Shown: piece after piece, positions 6,558 through 8,370 of the stretch
Numbering within the stretch: the stretch's first letter is position 1
Layout of the letters: each line of letters begins with the position of its first letter
NCBI GenBank assembly: GCA_016935715.1
Contig: JAFGQJ010000097.1
Span: 1 to 8,370, forward strand
DNA from: Spirochaetales bacterium
Lineage (GTDB): Bacteria; Spirochaetota; Spirochaetia; SZUA-6; DRHE01
DNA length: 8,370 nt
Reading direction: 5' to 3'
The notes under the pieces: generated by a model
The model's input: the letters and a program-made list of their open reading frames with translations, nothing else
Database searches by the model: none
What the model was told of the DNA's origin: nothing
Made by a program: the position numbers and the translations under genes

Positions 6558-7034
6558 ATGCGTGTATCGAAGAAAATCCCGGCCCTGGTGCCGGCCGCTC
6601 TGGCCGCTCTCGCGTTGCTGCTGCCGGCGGCAGCGGTGTCGGCGCAGCAGAATCCGGATATTTCCTCCCTGATCGGCCTGAACCTGGAGGAGGCCTTCGA
6701 ACGGCTGGGGGCGCCGGCCCAGGTCTACGTGCTGCGGGGAACGGAACCGGAGCAGGACGACGTGGTGTTCTACTATTCCAGCCATCTGTACCTGTTCTGG
6801 TACGGGAACCGGGTCTGGCAGGTCCGCACCGACAGGCGCTACCCGGGGCAGGTGTTTTCCCTGTACATGGGCGACCCCCGGGAGCAGGTCATCGAGACCC
6901 TGGGGCGCCCGATCCTGGAGCTGGAGGACTGCCTGGTGTTCCACGTGGAGGACAGGGGCTACCCCGTCCAGGCGCGCCTGTACTTCGAGGACGGCGCCCT
7001 GAGCGACCTGTACTGTTTCCGGGGTGATCTGTAG
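6558..7034 (+). CDS. Small exported protein with two tandem BamE/SmpA-like repeats, function unknown
   Basis: A 158-residue protein. Residues 1-29 are a clear signal peptide: MRVSKK, a long Ala/Leu core, and VSA before QQNP. The mature part appears to be an internal duplication. Repeat 1 (about 36-93) has the helix LNLEEAFERLGAP and strands VVFYYSSHLYLFWY and RVWQVRTD. Repeat 2 (about 101-158) has the helix GDPREQVIETLGRP and strands CLVFHVE, ARLYFEDG and LSDLYCFRGD. The pattern of a short helix ending L-G-x-P followed by a strand meander resembles BamE/SmpA-OmlA and related small periplasmic folds; this is a shape-level resemblance, not a family assignment. There is no lipobox cysteine, so it is probably soluble and periplasmic or secreted. 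Two cysteines (125 and 153) lie in repeat 2. ATG 6558 is chosen over ATG 6549 because the latter lies in the promoter's -10 box. No ribosome site is visible, consistent with leaderless translation. The stop overlaps the aroDE start by one base (TAGTG). Confidence 0.75.
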   Translation: MRVSKKIPALVPAALAALALLLPAAAVSAQQNPDISSLIGLNLEEAFERLGAPAQVYVLRGTEPEQDDVVFYYSSHLYLFWYGNRVWQVRTDRRYPGQVFSLYMGDPREQVIETLGRPILELEDCLVFHVEDRGYPVQARLYFEDGALSDLYCFRGDL

Positions 7035-8370
7035 TGACCGGCCCGGGAAGCAGGATCTGTCTCTCCCTGACCGCCGCCACCCTGGATGAGGATCTGCGGC
7101 TGATCGCCTCCAGGCGCCGGTACGTGGACCTGGTGGAGCTGCGGGCGGATCTTCTCGATCCAGCCGAGCTGCCGCTGCTGGCCCGATTCCCGCGCAGAGC
7201 CGGCCTGCCGGTGATTCTGGCGATCCGGAGGCTTCGCGACGGCGGCAGGTGGAAGGCTCGGGAAGCGGAACGCCGGCGCCTGTTCGCGCGCTCCCTGCCC
7301 GGCGGATTTGCCTACGTGGAGCTGGAGGAGGATGTGGAGGACCCGGCCGCGGCCGAAGCGGTGCGCAGCTCCGGAGGGCGGGTGATCCGCTGCCTCCACG
7401 AGCTTTCCGGCGTGCCGGAGCGCCCGGCCGAGCGCCTTCGGGCGCTGCCCCGCGGTCCCGGGGAGATCCCCATGCTGGCGGTCACGCCGAAGGGCTGCGG
7501 GGATCTTCCGGCTTTCGTGGATGCCTGTCGGCAGCTCAGGGGCGAGGAAAAGATCCTGATCGCAGGGGGACAGTTCGGCCTGTTCAGCCTCATCCTGGCC
7601 GCCCGGCTGGGCAGCCTCCTGACCTTCTGTTCCGTCGCGGGAAGCGGCGAACCGGATGCGGGGCAGCCGGACCCGCGAGCGCTGGTGGAGCTGTATCGTT
7701 TCCGGGAGCAGGATCGGGATACCTTCGTCTGCGGTGTCATCGGCAATCCGATCGCCCATTCCCGCTCTCCCGAGTTCCACAACCGGGGCTACCAGGCCCT
7801 CGGCCTGAACGGCGTCTACCTGCCCTTCCTGGTGGACGAGCCAGGCGCCTTCTTCCGGCTGGCCGGGATGCTGGATCTGCGGGGGTTCTCCGTGACCATC
7901 CCCCACAAGCAGGCGGTTTTGCCGCACCTCAGCGAGCGGGACGGCAGTGTCGAGCGGGTCGGTGCCTGCAATACAGTGGTGCGGCGTGCCGGCGGCTGGT
8001 TCGGCACCAACACCGACGTCCGGGGTTTCCTGGCCCCCCTGGAATCCGGGATGCCCGAGCTGCTGGTTCGGGACACCCGGGCCACGGTGATAGGCGCCGG
8101 GGGCGGGGCGCGCTCGGTGGTGTACGCCCTGCGCAGCCTGGGCATTCGTCCCCTGATCGTGAACCGCACGGCGGCGAAGGCCGAAGAGCTGGCGGAGTTC
8201 TTCGGCTGCAGTTGGGCCGGGCTCGATCGGGCCGGGATCGAACGGATCCGGGAGAATAGCGACCTGATCGTCCAGGCGACCAGCGTCGGCATGGAGCCCG
8301 AGGCGGGGCGCGATGCTCTGCCCGGCTACCGATTCTCGGGCGCCGAGGTGGTCTATGACCTGGTGTATCA
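7034..8370 (+). CDS. aroDE: AroD-AroE fusion: degenerate type I dehydroquinase domain plus shikimate dehydrogenase; 3' end missing
   Basis: The 445 visible residues make a two-domain shikimate-pathway protein. Residues 1-225 have the type I 3-dehydroquinate dehydratase fold: VELRAD (34-39), AIRRLRDGG (63-71), LHE with His122, EIPMLAVTPKG and AGQPD. The Schiff-base lysine position is Met147 and the position of Escherichia coli Arg213 is Leu186, so this half may be inactive. Residues 231-445 are a shikimate dehydrogenase (NADPH, dehydroshikimate to shikimate) with GNPIAHSRSPEFHN (237-250), catalytic Lys292 in SVTIPHK, Asp328 in GTNTD, the nucleotide loop GAGGGAR (354-360), NRT (377-379) typical of NADP preference, and QATSVGM, where most homologues have NATS. 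About 40-60 C-terminal residues should lie past the window edge. The start is GTG 7034, overlapping the previous stop, with GGTGATC (7023-7029) as a ribosome site, so translation is probably coupled. Confidence 0.92.
   Translation, partial: MTGPGSRICLSLTAATLDEDLRLIASRRRYVDLVELRADLLDPAELPLLARFPRRAGLPVILAIRRLRDGGRWKAREAERRRLFARSLPGGFAYVELEEDVEDPAAAEAVRSSGGRVIRCLHELSGVPERPAERLRALPRGPGEIPMLAVTPKGCGDLPAFVDACRQLRGEEKILIAGGQFGLFSLILAARLGSLLTFCSVAGSGEPDAGQPDPRALVELYRFREQDRDTFVCGVIGNPIAHSRSPEFHNRGYQALGLNGVYLPFLVDEPGAFFRLAGMLDLRGFSVTIPHKQAVLPHLSERDGSVERVGACNTVVRRAGGWFGTNTDVRGFLAPLESGMPELLVRDTRATVIGAGGGARSVVYALRSLGIRPLIVNRTAAKAEELAEFFGCSWAGLDRAGIERIRENSDLIVQATSVGMEPEAGRDALPGYRFSGAEVVYDLVY

Noticed and set aside
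1..8370. CRISPR array, tRNA, insertion sequence or prophage signals
   Set aside because: No direct-repeat array, cloverleaf, transposase-like protein or terminal inverted repeats were seen on either strand by reading.

Overview
The window is GC-rich, gene-dense bacterial chromosome. Coding regions strongly prefer G or C at third positions, intergenic gaps run from 10 to about 155 bases, and no rRNA, tRNA, CRISPR, insertion sequence or prophage signal was seen. No stretch over 300 bases lacks a gene. The gene content is metabolic. Two proteins carry signal peptides, and the AroD-AroE fusion is found in only scattered bacterial lineages. A GC-rich spirochaete or similar diderm would fit, but that is a guess from gene architecture, not a taxonomic marker.

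Layout, left to right. (1) Bases 1-1119, minus strand: a probable two-gene operon. A solo B3/B4-domain protein (the editing-type domain of PheRS beta) is followed 50 bases later by the start of a protein with a winged-helix-like N-terminus, which seems to lead into a membrane transporter beyond the window edge. (2) Bases 1274-3133, plus strand: a secreted alpha/beta hydrolase of the CocE/S15 family. It has an intact Ser-Asp-His triad plus the acidic cluster that marks alpha-amino-acid ester hydrolases. (3) Bases 3238-5775, plus strand: a complete short-form alpha-glucan phosphorylase of about 845 residues. (4) Bases 5786-6490, minus strand: a DUF554 membrane protein, convergent with the phosphorylase. 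A hairpin holding both stop codons separates them. (5) Bases 6558-8370, plus strand: a small exported protein with two tandem BamE/SmpA-like repeats, overlapping by one base with an aroDE fusion cut by the window end.

The genes do not form one obvious pathway. The most unusual observations are two. First, the dehydroquinase half of the AroDE fusion lacks the Schiff-base lysine and other active-site residues, while the shikimate dehydrogenase half looks intact as far as visible. Second, the promoters sit very close to their start codons. The DUF554 gene and the small exported-protein gene appear to be transcribed leaderless from back-to-back promoters with overlapping -35 elements. The hydrolase, and less clearly the phosphorylase, seem to have leaders of only about 10 bases. 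No wholly novel multi-gene system was found.
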